The notes under the pieces: generated by a model
What the model was told of the DNA's origin: nothing
What the model saw: only the letters and a program-made list of their open reading frames with translations
The model's database searches: none
In this document: one piece after another, positions 27,304-36,078 of the stretch
Numbering within the stretch: position 1 is the first letter of the stretch
Layout: each line of letters starts with the position of its first letter
Assembly: GCA_052084925.1 (NCBI GenBank)
Contig: JBQDEV010000007.1
Location: 124,001-188,000 of the forward strand
Origin: CmP2 sp052084925
GTDB taxonomy: Bacteria; Actinomycetota; Actinomycetes; Actinomycetales; Micrococcaceae
Length of the DNA stretch: 64,000 bases
Direction: 5' to 3'
Program-made: the position numbers and the translations under genes

Positions 27304-28335
27304 TCAGTTGGCGGCTTCGAAGGCGTCGGCCAGATCGTTGAACAGCTCGGTGTAGTGCTGGATGTCCTCAGCGGTGTAGAAGTCCGGGTTCATGTAGACG
27401 ATGTTGCCGTCCTGAACGGCCGGTACGTTCTGCAGCGCCTCGGACTCTTCGATCAGCTCTTCAGCGGAGTTGGCTTCGGCGTCGCCGGTGCCTGCGTCAC
27501 GGTCGAGCACGATCAGCCATTCCGGGTTGGCGTCGGCGATGGCCTCCACGGAGATGTCATCGCCCTGGTGGTTGGTCGAGCCTTCTTCGTCCAGAGCCGG
27601 GGTCAGGCTCAGCACATCGAAGACCGGGCCGATGGCGCGGCCGGTGCTCGGAGCCGAGTAGTTGATGTCGCCACCGGAGGTGATCAGGCCGGACACAGTC
27701 CAGTCCTCGTTGTAGGCGGCCTGGGCGCGCTCGACCGCCTCGTCGAAGTCGGCGATGAGCTGCTCGGCGGAGTCCTGCTGACCGAAGACCTCACCCAGCA
27801 GGGTGGTCAGCTCGCGCAGCTGCTCGTCGATGGGGTTGGTCTCGATGTCGATGTTGGTGTCCACGAAAGCGGCATCCGGGGCCAGCTCCTGGATCTCCTC
27901 GGCGTACTGGGTGAAGCGCTGACCGTTGAGGATCAGATCGGGCTCCACGGCGATGAGGCCCTCCATGTCGGGCTCGCGGTGGTTGCCGAGGTTCACGATG
28001 TCGTCGTTCTCGTGGTACGCGGAGAGCTGGTCGTTCTCGGGCATCAGGTCCACCGGAGCTGCGGTGAGCTCCACGCCCCAGTCGGCCAGGGTGCCAAAAA
28101 TACGGTTGTCGGTGGCGACGATGGACTGCGGGTCGGCGGGGATCTCGACGGTGTTGCCGGACAGGTCGGTGACCTCACCGGCGGGCTCGCCGCCCTCGGC
28201 CGTTGCCTCGGCGGAGGCACCGTTGTCGGTCTCAGCGGTCTCGCCGTTGTCGCCACCGCATGCGGTCAGGCCCAAAGCAGCGGCGGTCACGAAGGCCATG
28301 ACGCCCATCCGAGTGCGACTCATCTTCTTCATCAT
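27304..28335 (-). CDS. Siderophore-binding lipoprotein (YclQ/FatB-like)
   Basis: The 343-residue protein has a basic N terminus, a hydrophobic core and the lipobox LGLTAC, then an acidic Gly/Ala/Glu linker. The class III binding-protein fold starts near TDLSGNTVEIPADPQSIVATDN and includes NLGNHREPDMEGLIAVEPDLIL. It captures the ferric siderophore on the outer face of the membrane. I use ATG 28335, 5 nt after GGGAG; the open frame to 28392 adds no signal-peptide-like sequence. It heads the importer operon behind iron-box-like sites. Confidence 0.92.
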   Translation of the reverse strand: MMKKMSRTRMGVMAFVTAAALGLTACGGDNGETAETDNGASAEATAEGGEPAGEVTDLSGNTVEIPADPQSIVATDNRIFGTLADWGVELTAAPVDLMPENDQLSAYHENDDIVNLGNHREPDMEGLIAVEPDLILNGQRFTQYAEEIQELAPDAAFVDTNIDIETNPIDEQLRELTTLLGEVFGQQDSAEQLIADFDEAVERAQAAYNEDWTVSGLITSGGDINYSAPSTGRAIGPVFDVLSLTPALDEEGSTNHQGDDISVEAIADANPEWLIVLDRDAGTGDAEANSAEELIEESEALQNVPAVQDGNIVYMNPDFYTAEDIQHYTELFNDLADAFEAAN

Positions 28336-28412
28336 GTATCTCCCAAGAGTGATTGGTTGGAGTTCCGGTCCAGCCGAGACGTCTCCTCGCACAGCGCGAG
28401 CGCAGACTGAGG

Positions 28413-28441
28413 CTAGGCTGTGCTAGCCAAGGAGGACCTAA
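28413..28441 (-). promoter_or_regulatory. Two overlapping degenerate DtxR/IdeR boxes
   Basis: Two 19-bp windows, 28413-28431 and 28423-28441, each match 12 of 19 positions of the DtxR/IdeR consensus TTAGGTTAGSCTAACCTAA on the reverse strand, offset by 10 bp. A possible promoter (TTAATA at 28474-28469, 18-nt spacer, TATTTT at 28450-28445) places them at the transcription start, where iron-bound repressor would act. Confidence 0.5.
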
Positions 28442-28805
28442 CAAAAAATAGTCTAGGGATTAACAACCTATTAATCGAGGCTGGTCTCAGCACCTCACCA
28501 GGGCGACGCGCCACGAAGTCACCCGTTCCGGCGCCATGAAACGTCATCAAAACGAACACCGCCTCCCGCCGTGAGCACTGCTTCAGATCTTGAGGATGTC
28601 GGCCCCGGACCGCTCTCACCTGCACGGACAACCCCGCCAATGCCACCTTCTCCCCTGGCCTGCCCTGCCCTCGGAACGCAGGGAAAGTGTTATGAGGAGA
28701 ATCACTTCATCTGGTCATACGGTGTCCGGAATATGACGTGTGCGGAGGGTGGGTATCGGGACAGTAGGATGACGTGAGTACCGACGTCATCACCACAGGA
28801 GCGCC
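28442..28805. other. Intergenic region with a 19-bp palindrome; otherwise no gene seen
   Basis: The part nearest the siderophore operon is A+T-rich and contains GATTAACAACCTATTAATC at 28458-28476, with perfect 6-bp arms and a 7-bp spacer. The rest, to the YbdK gene, shows no convincing coding frame, RNA gene or terminator. Confidence 0.55.
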
Positions 28806-29963
28806 ATGAACCTGAACTTCGCCGCATCCTCGGCCTCGACCTTGGGCCTGGAGTGGGAGCTCGCGCTGGTCGATCCGGTAACCGCAGAGCTGCGCCCCGT
28901 GGCGGAGCAGGTGATCGCCGAGCTGAATTCGACACCGGAGGCCGACCACGTCGTCGTCGGTCATGTCACGGGTGAGTACCTGATGAACACCGTCGAGCTG
29001 GTCACCGGGGTGTGCTCCACGGTGAGCGAGGGACTGGATCAGCTGGCATCCACGGCCCAGCGGGTGATCCCGGTGGCCCAGCGGCATGGCGCCCAGCTCT
29101 ATAGCCAGGGATCCCATCCCTTCGCGGAAGCCCTCCACGAGCCGGTCTCCCCGGCTGATCGCTACGGGAAGATGCTTGACCGCACCCAGTGGTGGGGCCG
29201 ACAGATGGTGATCTACGGGGTGCACGTGCACGTCGGGGTGGCACGCCAGGACAAGGCGATGGCCGCGGTCAACCAGCTGGTGAACTACTCCCCGCACCTG
29301 CTGGCGCTCTCGGCGTCGAGCCCCTATTGGGAGGGCGTGGATACCGGCTATCAGTCGCAGCGCACCCTGATGTTCCAGCAGCTTCCCACCTCGGGGCTGC
29401 CCTTTCAGTTCGAGCAGTGGTCGGGTTTCGAGCAGTGCGTGGCGGATCTGACGCACACCGGAGTGATCGACGACGTCTCGGAGTGCCGCTGGGATCTGCG
29501 GGCGGTGCCGCGGCTAGGCACCGTGGAGATGCGGGTGTGCGATGGCATGTCCACCCTGAAGGAGATCGGCGCGGTGGCCGCGCTGACCCAGTGCCTGGTG
29601 CACGATGTCACCGAAAACGGCGCCGAGGTGGAGATCATGGCGCCCTGGTACGTCCAGGAGAACAAGTGGCGTGCGGCCCGATACGGGCTGGACGCGATCA
29701 TCATCGTCAACGGCGCCGGAGACGAACTGCTGGTGACCGAGCACCTTGAGCTTCAGGTCCAGCGACTCGCCCCGATCGCCGAGCAACTGGGCTGTGCCAC
29801 CGAACTGGGCTGGGTGCGCGAGATCATCGCCGGCGGCGGCACGGCCGCGCATCAGCGCGCGGTGGCGGCCCGGGCCAGCACCGGTCCGGAGGCGGCGCTG
29901 ACCGAGGTGGTGCTGGACGCCTCGCGGCGCACCCACGACTCGGTGCTGTCCCGCGGACGCTGA
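28806..29963 (+). CDS. YbdK-type carboxylate-amine ligase (glutamate-cysteine ligase-like, GCS2)
   Basis: This 385-residue protein belongs to the GCS2/YbdK family. It begins with the substrate-site stretch TLGLEWELALVDPVT and carries GVHVHVGVARQDKAM, PRLGTVEMRVCDGM and ENKWRAARYGLDA, the ATP and metal-binding landmarks. Family members form a gamma-glutamyl or related amide bond with ATP, and E. coli YbdK has weak glutamate-cysteine ligase activity; the true substrate here is unknown. ATG 28806 has AGGAG 4 nt upstream. It is monocistronic and converges on tsaD with 10 bp between stops. Confidence 0.9.
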   Translation: MNLNFAASSASTLGLEWELALVDPVTAELRPVAEQVIAELNSTPEADHVVVGHVTGEYLMNTVELVTGVCSTVSEGLDQLASTAQRVIPVAQRHGAQLYSQGSHPFAEALHEPVSPADRYGKMLDRTQWWGRQMVIYGVHVHVGVARQDKAMAAVNQLVNYSPHLLALSASSPYWEGVDTGYQSQRTLMFQQLPTSGLPFQFEQWSGFEQCVADLTHTGVIDDVSECRWDLRAVPRLGTVEMRVCDGMSTLKEIGAVAALTQCLVHDVTENGAEVEIMAPWYVQENKWRAARYGLDAIIIVNGAGDELLVTEHLELQVQRLAPIAEQLGCATELGWVREIIAGGGTAAHQRAVAARASTGPEAALTEVVLDASRRTHDSVLSRGR

Positions 29964-29973
29964 AGCGCCCCGC

Positions 29974-31092
29974 TCAGACGCTGACGAGGGAGACCGGTTG
30001 CGAGGGATCGGCCGAGAAACCCGGGGCCGAGGGTGCCACCCCGGCGGCCACCAGCTGGGCTCCGAGGGCTGCCACCATCGCCCCGTTGTCGGTACACAGC
30101 GCCGGCGGCGGCACGGTCAGGGTGATCCCCGCCGAGGCGCACCGGGCGCCGAGCAGCTCGCGCAGCCGTGAATTCGCTGCCACTCCCCCGCCCAACAGCA
30201 GGTGGGTGATGCCGTGCTCCTGGCAGGCGCGGACCGCCTTAGCGGTGATGACATCGGCAACGGCCTCCTGGAAGGAGGCGGCCAGATCCGCCACGGGCAC
30301 GGGCACCCCGCGGGCAGTGAACTGCTCGGCGGCGCGCGCCACCGCCGTCTTCAACCCGGAGAACGACCAGTCATGGCGGCGCGGCCCGGGCTCCTCGGCG
30401 GTGCCCACGAATTTCGGTGCGCTCAGCCCCCGCGGGAAGCGGAAGGCCTTCGGGTCGCCCTCGGCCGCGAGCCGATCGATGACCGGCCCACCCGGATAGC
30501 CGGCCCCGATCAACCGCGCCACCTTGTCGTAGGCCTCCCCGGCGGCATCGTCGATCGTCGACCCGAGCAGCTGGACGTCGCGGACCAGTGAGCCGACCTT
30601 GAGGATCTCGGTGTGCCCGCCCGAGACTAACAACGCGCCCAGAGTGCCGGCACGCTCGGCCTCGGCCGGGCTCTGCCGCCCCTGACGGGGGCCCGCACTG
30701 GTGAGGGCCTGGTCGAGGAAGCCGACGCCGACGTGAGCGACCAGGTGGTTGATGCCGTAGAGCGGTTTCCCCGCGGCGGCGGCGAGCGCCTTGGCCCCGG
30801 ACACCCCGACCATCAGGGCACCGGCCAGCCCGGGACCGGCGGTGACTGCCAGGGCATCGACGTCACGCAGCTCCAGGCCAGCCTCGTCCAGGGCGGCGCG
30901 CACGGTGGGGATGAACTCGGCGACATGCGCCCGGGCGGCGATCTCCGGGATGACTCCACCGAACGCCGCGTGCTGCTCCATGGAGGAGGCCACCTGGTGC
31001 GCGAGGAGTTCGGTACCGGCGACGATGCCGACCCCGGTCTCATCGCAGGAGGTCTCGATCCCCAGCACCACGGGGGTGCGCGCCTCGCTCAT
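29974..31092 (-). CDS. tsaD: tRNA N6-adenosine threonylcarbamoyltransferase TsaD
   Basis: This 372-residue protein transfers the threonylcarbamoyl group to A37 of ANN-decoding tRNAs with TsaB and TsaE. It begins VLGIETSCDETGVGIV and has the metal-binding His116 and His120 in GINHLVAH. I start it at ATG 31092 behind AGAGGA. The frame stays open to 31413, but that part is out-of-frame rimI. It is the last gene of the alr-tsaE-tsaB-rimI-tsaD run. Confidence 0.97.
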   Translation of the reverse strand: MSEARTPVVLGIETSCDETGVGIVAGTELLAHQVASSMEQHAAFGGVIPEIAARAHVAEFIPTVRAALDEAGLELRDVDALAVTAGPGLAGALMVGVSGAKALAAAAGKPLYGINHLVAHVGVGFLDQALTSAGPRQGRQSPAEAERAGTLGALLVSGGHTEILKVGSLVRDVQLLGSTIDDAAGEAYDKVARLIGAGYPGGPVIDRLAAEGDPKAFRFPRGLSAPKFVGTAEEPGPRRHDWSFSGLKTAVARAAEQFTARGVPVPVADLAASFQEAVADVITAKAVRACQEHGITHLLLGGGVAANSRLRELLGARCASAGITLTVPPPALCTDNGAMVAALGAQLVAAGVAPSAPGFSADPSQPVSLVSV

Positions 31093-31130
31093 CGTCGTTC
31101 CTCTTCTCTGAGTCTTTCGAGTCGGTTGCG

Positions 31131-31697
31131 TCAGTTCCACCGGCAGGCCCCGGAGTGCAGGTGGCGGCGCATGATCAGCGCGTCCATACCCTGCGGATAG
31201 TAGCCGCGGCGCGTGTGGATGTGGTCGAATCCGTGACGGGTGTAGAGCCGCTGGGCGCGCGGGTTGTCGGCCCGGACCTCTAGCAGCAGGTCCTCCGCCC
31301 CGCGGCGCCCGGCTTCTTCGAGTAACCAGGCCAGCAGGGCTGAGCCCAGTCCGCGCCCCTCGACGTCGGAGTGCACGGCGATGGTCTGCACATCCGCCAG
31401 CGGCGGCACGCACATCAGCCCCGCGTAGCCGACGATGCTCCAGGACTGGGAGTCGGGGGCCGTGGCCTGCCCGGCGGGGTCGCGGTGCTCGAGCACCCGG
31501 TAGTCGCGGGTGCCGCCCTGTGCGGCCGGGCCAGACTGGGCGAGCTCCTCACGGAAGAACTGCTCGGGCCAGGCGTCCTCGGGAAACAGGGCCCGCTCCA
31601 GTCTCAGCACAGCCTCGACGTCGTCGCCGCGCAGTCGACGCAGCCGGAATCCCTCAGGCAGCTCCGGCAATGGCTCGTGGGGGTCCTGTGCGTTCAT
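31131..31697 (-). CDS. rimI: Ribosomal protein S18-alanine N-acetyltransferase RimI
   Basis: The 188-residue GNAT-family protein has acetyl-CoA motif A in TIAVHSDVEGRGLGSALLAWLLEEA and the substrate-side region LFPEDAWPEQFFREEL. The family acetylates the N-terminal alanine of S18, and in many actinobacteria the gene sits inside the tsa cluster, as here. A variable loop (about residues 60-82) is longer than in E. coli. The ATG overlaps the tsaB stop as ATGA, indicating translational coupling. Confidence 0.9.
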   Translation of the reverse strand: MNAQDPHEPLPELPEGFRLRRLRGDDVEAVLRLERALFPEDAWPEQFFREELAQSGPAAQGGTRDYRVLEHRDPAGQATAPDSQSWSIVGYAGLMCVPPLADVQTIAVHSDVEGRGLGSALLAWLLEEAGRRGAEDLLLEVRADNPRAQRLYTRHGFDHIHTRRGYYPQGMDALIMRRHLHSGACRWN

Positions 31698-32395
31698 GAA
31701 CGGGGCGCCAGGCTGGCGGGGATCTTCGCGTCGGATTCGCGCAGGTACTGCGGGACGGGCGCTTCCAGTCCGCGACCGCGCCGCAGCCCGAGCTCAGCCA
31801 CCAGGCCCAGCTCGCGGGCCCGGGGCACCGCGGTGGCGAAACCCTCCACCGCACGCAACTGCTCGGGGTAGAGCCCGGCCCCGGTCCCGTAGACGGGCAG
31901 GACGGTGACGTCATCCGCCGCGCTGACGAAGGGCCCGTGCAGGCGCTGGAACTGTCCGCCGACGGTGGCGTAGTGCGCCCAATACACTTCACGACGGCGG
32001 GCGTTGGTAGCGACGACGAATTCCTCGATGCCGCGCCGCCAGGCATCCTCGGCCGCACGGTAGGCGAGCGCGTCCAGGCTCAGCACCCCGACGACGGGCC
32101 GGTCCCAGGCGAAGCCGAGGCTCTGAGCGGTGACGATGCCGGCGCGCAGTCCGGTGAAGGGGCCGGGGCCCACGCCGACGGCGAGGTGGGAGATCCCGGC
32201 GCCGGGCTCGGCGCCGGAGTCGACGTCCGCGGGGTCGAGTCCGGCCTCGGCGAGCACCCGGGTCACCAGCGGGGTGAGCACCTCGGCGTGGTGCTGGGTG
32301 GACTCGGACTCGGCGAAAGCCACCACCGAGCCGTCGCGGATCAGCGCGACAGAGGCGGTGGCCGAGGAGTCGAGGGCGAGGATCGCGGTGGGCAT
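31694..32395 (-). CDS. tsaB: tRNA threonylcarbamoyladenosine biosynthesis protein TsaB
   Basis: The 233-residue protein starts AILALDSSATASVALI and carries LAVGVGPGPFTGLRAGIVTAQSL, the ASKHA-fold dimer-forming region. TsaB is the inactive homologue that scaffolds TsaD. It overlaps rimI by 4 bp and lies 5 bp after tsaE, in one operon. Confidence 0.95.
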   Translation of the reverse strand: MPTAILALDSSATASVALIRDGSVVAFAESESTQHHAEVLTPLVTRVLAEAGLDPADVDSGAEPGAGISHLAVGVGPGPFTGLRAGIVTAQSLGFAWDRPVVGVLSLDALAYRAAEDAWRRGIEEFVVATNARRREVYWAHYATVGGQFQRLHGPFVSAADDVTVLPVYGTGAGLYPEQLRAVEGFATAVPRARELGLVAELGLRRGRGLEAPVPQYLRESDAKIPASLAPRS

Positions 32396-32400
32396 GGGGT

Positions 32401-32973
32401 TCAGTCTACGAGTTTCAGCGCGGCGAAGCGCGGACCGTAGGCGCGCAGCACGCAGGTGCGCGGCTCGTCGACGTCGTCGTCGAAATCCGTCACCCAGCCG
32501 TCGTCTGGCTCGGCGGCGTGCGCAGCCTTAGCACCGGTGCCCCGGCGCAGTTCGAGGTCCAGCCAGCCGACGCCGGCCGCCAGGTGCTCGGCGAGATCGC
32601 GACCCCATTCGATCACGGTAACCGAGCCGGGCAGGCTGGATTCGAGGTCGAGACTGGTCAGGGCGTCGGCGCTGTCCAGGCGGTAGGCGTCCACGTGCAC
32701 CAGGTCGGGGCGGGGTTGCCCGGCGTCATCCACCCGGTGGTTGCGGTGGTGCCGGGCGATCACGAAAGTAGGCGAGGTGATGGGCTCGGTGATGCCCAAC
32801 GCGGCCCCCAGCGACTGGGTGAAGGTGGTCTTGCCGGCGCCGAGCTCCCCGGTGAGGATGAGTACGTCGCCACCGCGCAGCTCCGCGGCCAGGGTGCGCG
32901 CCAGCTCGGCGGTGGCGGTCAGGTCGGCCAGCGTCAGGCGTTGTTCGCGGACGAGTCCGGGACGCTCACTCAT
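32401..32973 (-). CDS. tsaE: tRNA threonylcarbamoyladenosine biosynthesis ATPase TsaE
   Basis: The product of about 190 residues has Walker A LTGELGAGKTTFTQSLG, the switch-like stretch SPTFVIARHH, and VHVDAYRLDSADAL with VIEWGRDLAEHL. It provides ATP hydrolysis that resets the TsaBD complex. ATG 32973 lies 8 bp inside the end of alr, so translation is probably coupled. The C-terminal extension after residue 140 is longer than in E. coli TsaE. Confidence 0.93.
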   Translation of the reverse strand: MSERPGLVREQRLTLADLTATAELARTLAAELRGGDVLILTGELGAGKTTFTQSLGAALGITEPITSPTFVIARHHRNHRVDDAGQPRPDLVHVDAYRLDSADALTSLDLESSLPGSVTVIEWGRDLAEHLAAGVGWLDLELRRGTGAKAAHAAEPDDGWVTDFDDDVDEPRTCVLRAYGPRFAALKLVD

Positions 32974-34165
32974 CGCGGCTTCCCCCGTGCTCTCCCCTGC
33001 CCGCATCGCCGCGGGCGGTGTCTCGGTGGAGGTGAATCCGAGGCACCCGCGCCCCGATGCGGGTGACGATCTCGTAGTTGATGGTGCCGGCCGCCTCGGC
33101 CCAGTCGCTGGCCAGGATCCCGGAGCGCGGGCCGAAAAGCTCCACGGGTGCGCCCACCGGGATCTCGGCGTCCTCGGTGTGCAGGTCCACCATGAACTGG
33201 TCCATGGCGATCCGCCCCGACACGCGGTAGGTGCGGCCGTCGATCCAGACCGGGGCCTCATCGGCGATCCGCGGCACACCGTCGGCATAGCCCAGCGGGA
33301 CCAGCCCGAGCCGAGTCGCCGCCCCGGTGCGGTAGCGGTAGCCGTAGGAGACGCCCTGCTCGGCGGGCACGAGCTTGTTGGCGGCCAGCGTGGTGGTCAG
33401 CGACATCACCGGTCGCAGGTTGAAGGTCTCCGGGCCCACCCCGGCGAAGGGGCTCAGCCCGTACATGCCCACCCCGAAGCGCACCAGGTCCAGGTGGGTG
33501 TCGGGGCGGTTTAGGGTGGCCGGGGTGTTCGCCAGGTGGCGGACGTCTGGGTCGAGGCCGTGGGAGCGGGCCAGGGCAACGGCGTCGTGGAAGCGGGCCA
33601 GGGCCGCGTCGACCTCGAGCTCGCGCTCGGGTTCGTCGGCGACGGCCAGATGGGAGAAGACGCCGACGACGCGGATCAGTCCGGGACGCTGCAGTTCGGC
33701 GGCGCGGGCGCACAGTGCGTCCCAGTCCTCCGGCGGGCAGCCATTGCGCCCCAGCCCGGTGTCGATCTTCAGGTGCACGCGGGCGGGTCGTTCCAAGCGC
33801 CGGGCCGCTTCGGCGATGGCCTCGAGCTCCCAGCCGGAGACACCGAGGTCGATGCCCTCCTCAACGGCGCGGCCGAACGGGGTGGCGGTGGTGTGCAGCC
33901 AGGCCACGGTGGGGGTGGTGAGGCCGGCGGCGCGCAGCTGAAGCGCCTCGGCCACATGGGCGACGCCGAGCCAAGTGGCGCCCGCGGCGACAGCGGTGCG
34001 GGCGCATTCGACCATGCCGTGCCCGTAGCCGTCGGCTTTGACGACCGCCATCACTTGGGCGGGCTGAGCCCAGGAGCGCACCGTGCTCACATTGTGTGCC
34101 AGGGCGGCGTGATCGATCACCGCGGCGCGCTCAGCGGGGCCGGGGGAAGAGAATTCTGCACTCAT
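32966..34165 (-). CDS. alr: Alanine racemase
   Basis: This 399-residue fold-type III PLP enzyme makes D-alanine for peptidoglycan. The PLP lysine is Lys43 in VMAVVKADGYGHG, the phosphate-binding area is in YGLSPFAGVGP, and the second catalytic residue, Tyr, lies in VSYGYRYRTGAATRLGLVPLGYADGVPR. Its ATG overlaps the stop of the NAD(P)HX repair gene (ATGA) and its end overlaps tsaE by 8 bp. Confidence 0.97.
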   Translation of the reverse strand: MSAEFSSPGPAERAAVIDHAALAHNVSTVRSWAQPAQVMAVVKADGYGHGMVECARTAVAAGATWLGVAHVAEALQLRAAGLTTPTVAWLHTTATPFGRAVEEGIDLGVSGWELEAIAEAARRLERPARVHLKIDTGLGRNGCPPEDWDALCARAAELQRPGLIRVVGVFSHLAVADEPERELEVDAALARFHDAVALARSHGLDPDVRHLANTPATLNRPDTHLDLVRFGVGMYGLSPFAGVGPETFNLRPVMSLTTTLAANKLVPAEQGVSYGYRYRTGAATRLGLVPLGYADGVPRIADEAPVWIDGRTYRVSGRIAMDQFMVDLHTEDAEIPVGAPVELFGPRSGILASDWAEAAGTINYEIVTRIGARVPRIHLHRDTARGDAGRGEHGGSRDE

Positions 34166-35715
34166 AACGCAGCTATTCTCCCACTTCCGGCCAGCACCGC
34201 GCGCACCGCCGGGGCGAGCGCGGAGGCGCCGAAGGGTCCGTTCTGCTGTGCCCGACGTCCGGCGGATGCGTGCAGGCGCACCGCCGCGGCGATCCGGTCC
34301 AGGGTGTCCGGGGCACCGACGGGCACCGTCCGGCCCAGCGCGGAGCCGATCAGCCCGGCCAAGGTGTCCCCGGAACCGGCGGTGGCCAGTTCCGGCCCGC
34401 CGGCGGCATCGAGCCGTGCTTCACCGTCCGGGGCGGCGATCACCGTGGTCGGTCCCTTCAGCACCACGTGCGCGTTTAGGTGTGCGGCCAGCCGACGGGC
34501 GCGGCTGAGCTCATCGGCCCCGCCTGCCGTCTCACCGGGGGCTGGGGCGCCGTCCGAGAGCAGCCGGTCCTCGAGCCGGCGCAGTTCCCCGGCATGCGGG
34601 GTCAGCACCACGGCTCCCCCGGCCCGGTGGATCCGAGCGAACACAGCAAGGTCATCGGTGTCCCCGGCGTCGATCAGCTCCAGCGCCGAGGCGTCCAGCA
34701 GCACCGGGATGCCTTCGGCCTCCGCCTGCTCCAGCACCTGCCGGTAGCGCCGTCGTTCTTCGGCGCCGGTGCCCCAGCCGGGACCCAGTACCCAGGCATC
34801 GGCACGGCCGGAGGTCTCAGGCCCCGCCACCACTTCGGGGTGCGCGGCGACGACCGCGGCACACACCGATGCGTCGCCGGCGAAGCGCACCATCCCCACC
34901 CCGGTGACGACGGCAGCGGCCACGGTAAGCACCGCGGCACCGGGATACTGGGCCGACCCGGCGGCCACGGCGAGCACGCCGCGAGAGTATTTGTGCGCGT
35001 TCCAGGCGGGGGCGGCGTACACCGAAGCCACGCCGGAAAGGCCGTGATCCGGACAAAAGCTTACCTTCCGGTCGGTAGGGACTTTCTCGAGAAGGGGGTC
35101 GAGTCCGAGGTCGACGAGCTCCACCCGCCCGCTGACCCCCGGGCCCTCGCCGAGCAGCAGCCCGGTTTTCATCGCCCCGAAGGTCACGGTCAGCTCGGCG
35201 GGTAGCACGGCTCCGGGAATCTTTCCGGTGGTGGCGTTCAGTCCGGAGGGCACATCGCAGGCCACGATCACGGCCCGCTCGGGCAGCACCTGTCCGGCCG
35301 AGGCCAGCAGCGCGGGCACATCGATCTCGCCGCGGAATCCGGTGCCCAGCAGCGCGTCCACCACGACGGCGGACTCCTCGGGCACGAAGGGATCGATCGA
35401 TCCCCCGGCGCGCAGCAGCGCCGCGCGTCCCTGGGCGTGCAGCTCCTCGGCTGTCACCCCCATGGGGATCGCGGTGGCGTGCACGCCGCGGCGGCGCAAC
35501 AAGGCGAGCGCCCAGAGTGCGTCACCGCCGTTGTTGCCCTTGCCGACCAGGGCCGCCACGCGTGCCCCGGACACGCTCCCGGTGCCTCGGTCGCGCAGCA
35601 CGTGCAGGATCTGCTGGGCGAGCCCGTGGGCGGCCCGGGCCATGAGCGGAACGCCCGCGGCGAGCAGGGGCTCCTCGGCGGCACGGATCTGCTCGGCCGT
35701 GTACGCCCGGGCCAT
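34162..35715 (-). CDS. nnr: Bifunctional NAD(P)H-hydrate epimerase / ADP-dependent NAD(P)H-hydrate dehydratase
   Basis: The 517-residue protein joins two repair activities for damaged NAD(P)H. The N-terminal YjeF-N epimerase domain (about residues 1-215) contains VAALVGKGNNGGDALWALA and VDALLGTGFRG. The C-terminal ribokinase-like dehydratase domain (about 225-517) contains HKYSRGVLAVAAGSAQYPGAA, VVLTPHAGELRRL, VVLKGPTTVI and ATAGSGDTLAGLIG with the catalytic Asp. Start ATG 35715 lies 2 bp after the acpS stop, and its stop overlaps alr. Confidence 0.94.
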   Translation of the reverse strand: MARAYTAEQIRAAEEPLLAAGVPLMARAAHGLAQQILHVLRDRGTGSVSGARVAALVGKGNNGGDALWALALLRRRGVHATAIPMGVTAEELHAQGRAALLRAGGSIDPFVPEESAVVVDALLGTGFRGEIDVPALLASAGQVLPERAVIVACDVPSGLNATTGKIPGAVLPAELTVTFGAMKTGLLLGEGPGVSGRVELVDLGLDPLLEKVPTDRKVSFCPDHGLSGVASVYAAPAWNAHKYSRGVLAVAAGSAQYPGAAVLTVAAAVVTGVGMVRFAGDASVCAAVVAAHPEVVAGPETSGRADAWVLGPGWGTGAEERRRYRQVLEQAEAEGIPVLLDASALELIDAGDTDDLAVFARIHRAGGAVVLTPHAGELRRLEDRLLSDGAPAPGETAGGADELSRARRLAAHLNAHVVLKGPTTVIAAPDGEARLDAAGGPELATAGSGDTLAGLIGSALGRTVPVGAPDTLDRIAAAVRLHASAGRRAQQNGPFGASALAPAVRAVLAGSGRIAAL

Positions 35716-35717
35716 GA

Positions 35718-36068
35718 TCAGTCTTCGCCGACCACCATGGCGGTGGCCCAGTCGCCGTCGTGGCTAAGCGAGAGGTGCCAGCGGCGCACGCCCTTGGCGG
35801 CGGCGATGTCAGCCACGGTGCCGGTGAGCACCACATGCGGCGCCCCGGCGGCGTCGACGTTGATCTGGCAGTGCTGCCAATTCATGCCAGCCGGCGCCGA
35901 GAGCGCTTTAGCCACGGCCTCCTTGGCGGCGAAACGGGCAGCCAGAGATCGGATGTTGAGCTCGCGCTCGGCGGGCGTGAAGAGCCGTTCGCGCAAGGCC
36001 GGTGCCTTCGTCAGCTGGTTCTCGAAACGCGAGACCTGCACCAGGTCGATCCCAATACCGATAATCAT
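35718..36068 (-). CDS. acpS: Holo-[acyl-carrier-protein] synthase
   Basis: This 116-residue enzyme moves the phosphopantetheine arm from coenzyme A onto acyl carrier protein. Asp8 in IIGIGIDLVQVSRF and Glu50 in LAARFAAKEAVAKAL are the Mg-binding residues. Length is usual. It lies 10 bp after glgX and 2 bp before nnr in the long leftward run. Confidence 0.95.
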   Translation of the reverse strand: MIIGIGIDLVQVSRFENQLTKAPALRERLFTPAERELNIRSLAARFAAKEAVAKALSAPAGMNWQHCQINVDAAGAPHVVLTGTVADIAAAKGVRRWHLSLSHDGDWATAMVVGED

Positions 36069-36078
36069 GGGTTCTATC

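Noticed and set aside
28571..28777. 68-residue open frame upstream of the YbdK gene
   Set aside because: No Shine-Dalgarno sequence, no recognisable domain and atypical composition; more likely intergenic.
31093..31413. Long N-terminal extension of tsaD
   Set aside because: It is the out-of-frame reading of rimI; TsaD homology starts at 31092 with a ribosome-binding site.
32974..33288. Long N-terminal extension of tsaE
   Set aside because: It is the out-of-frame reading of alr; the canonical start is ATG 32973.
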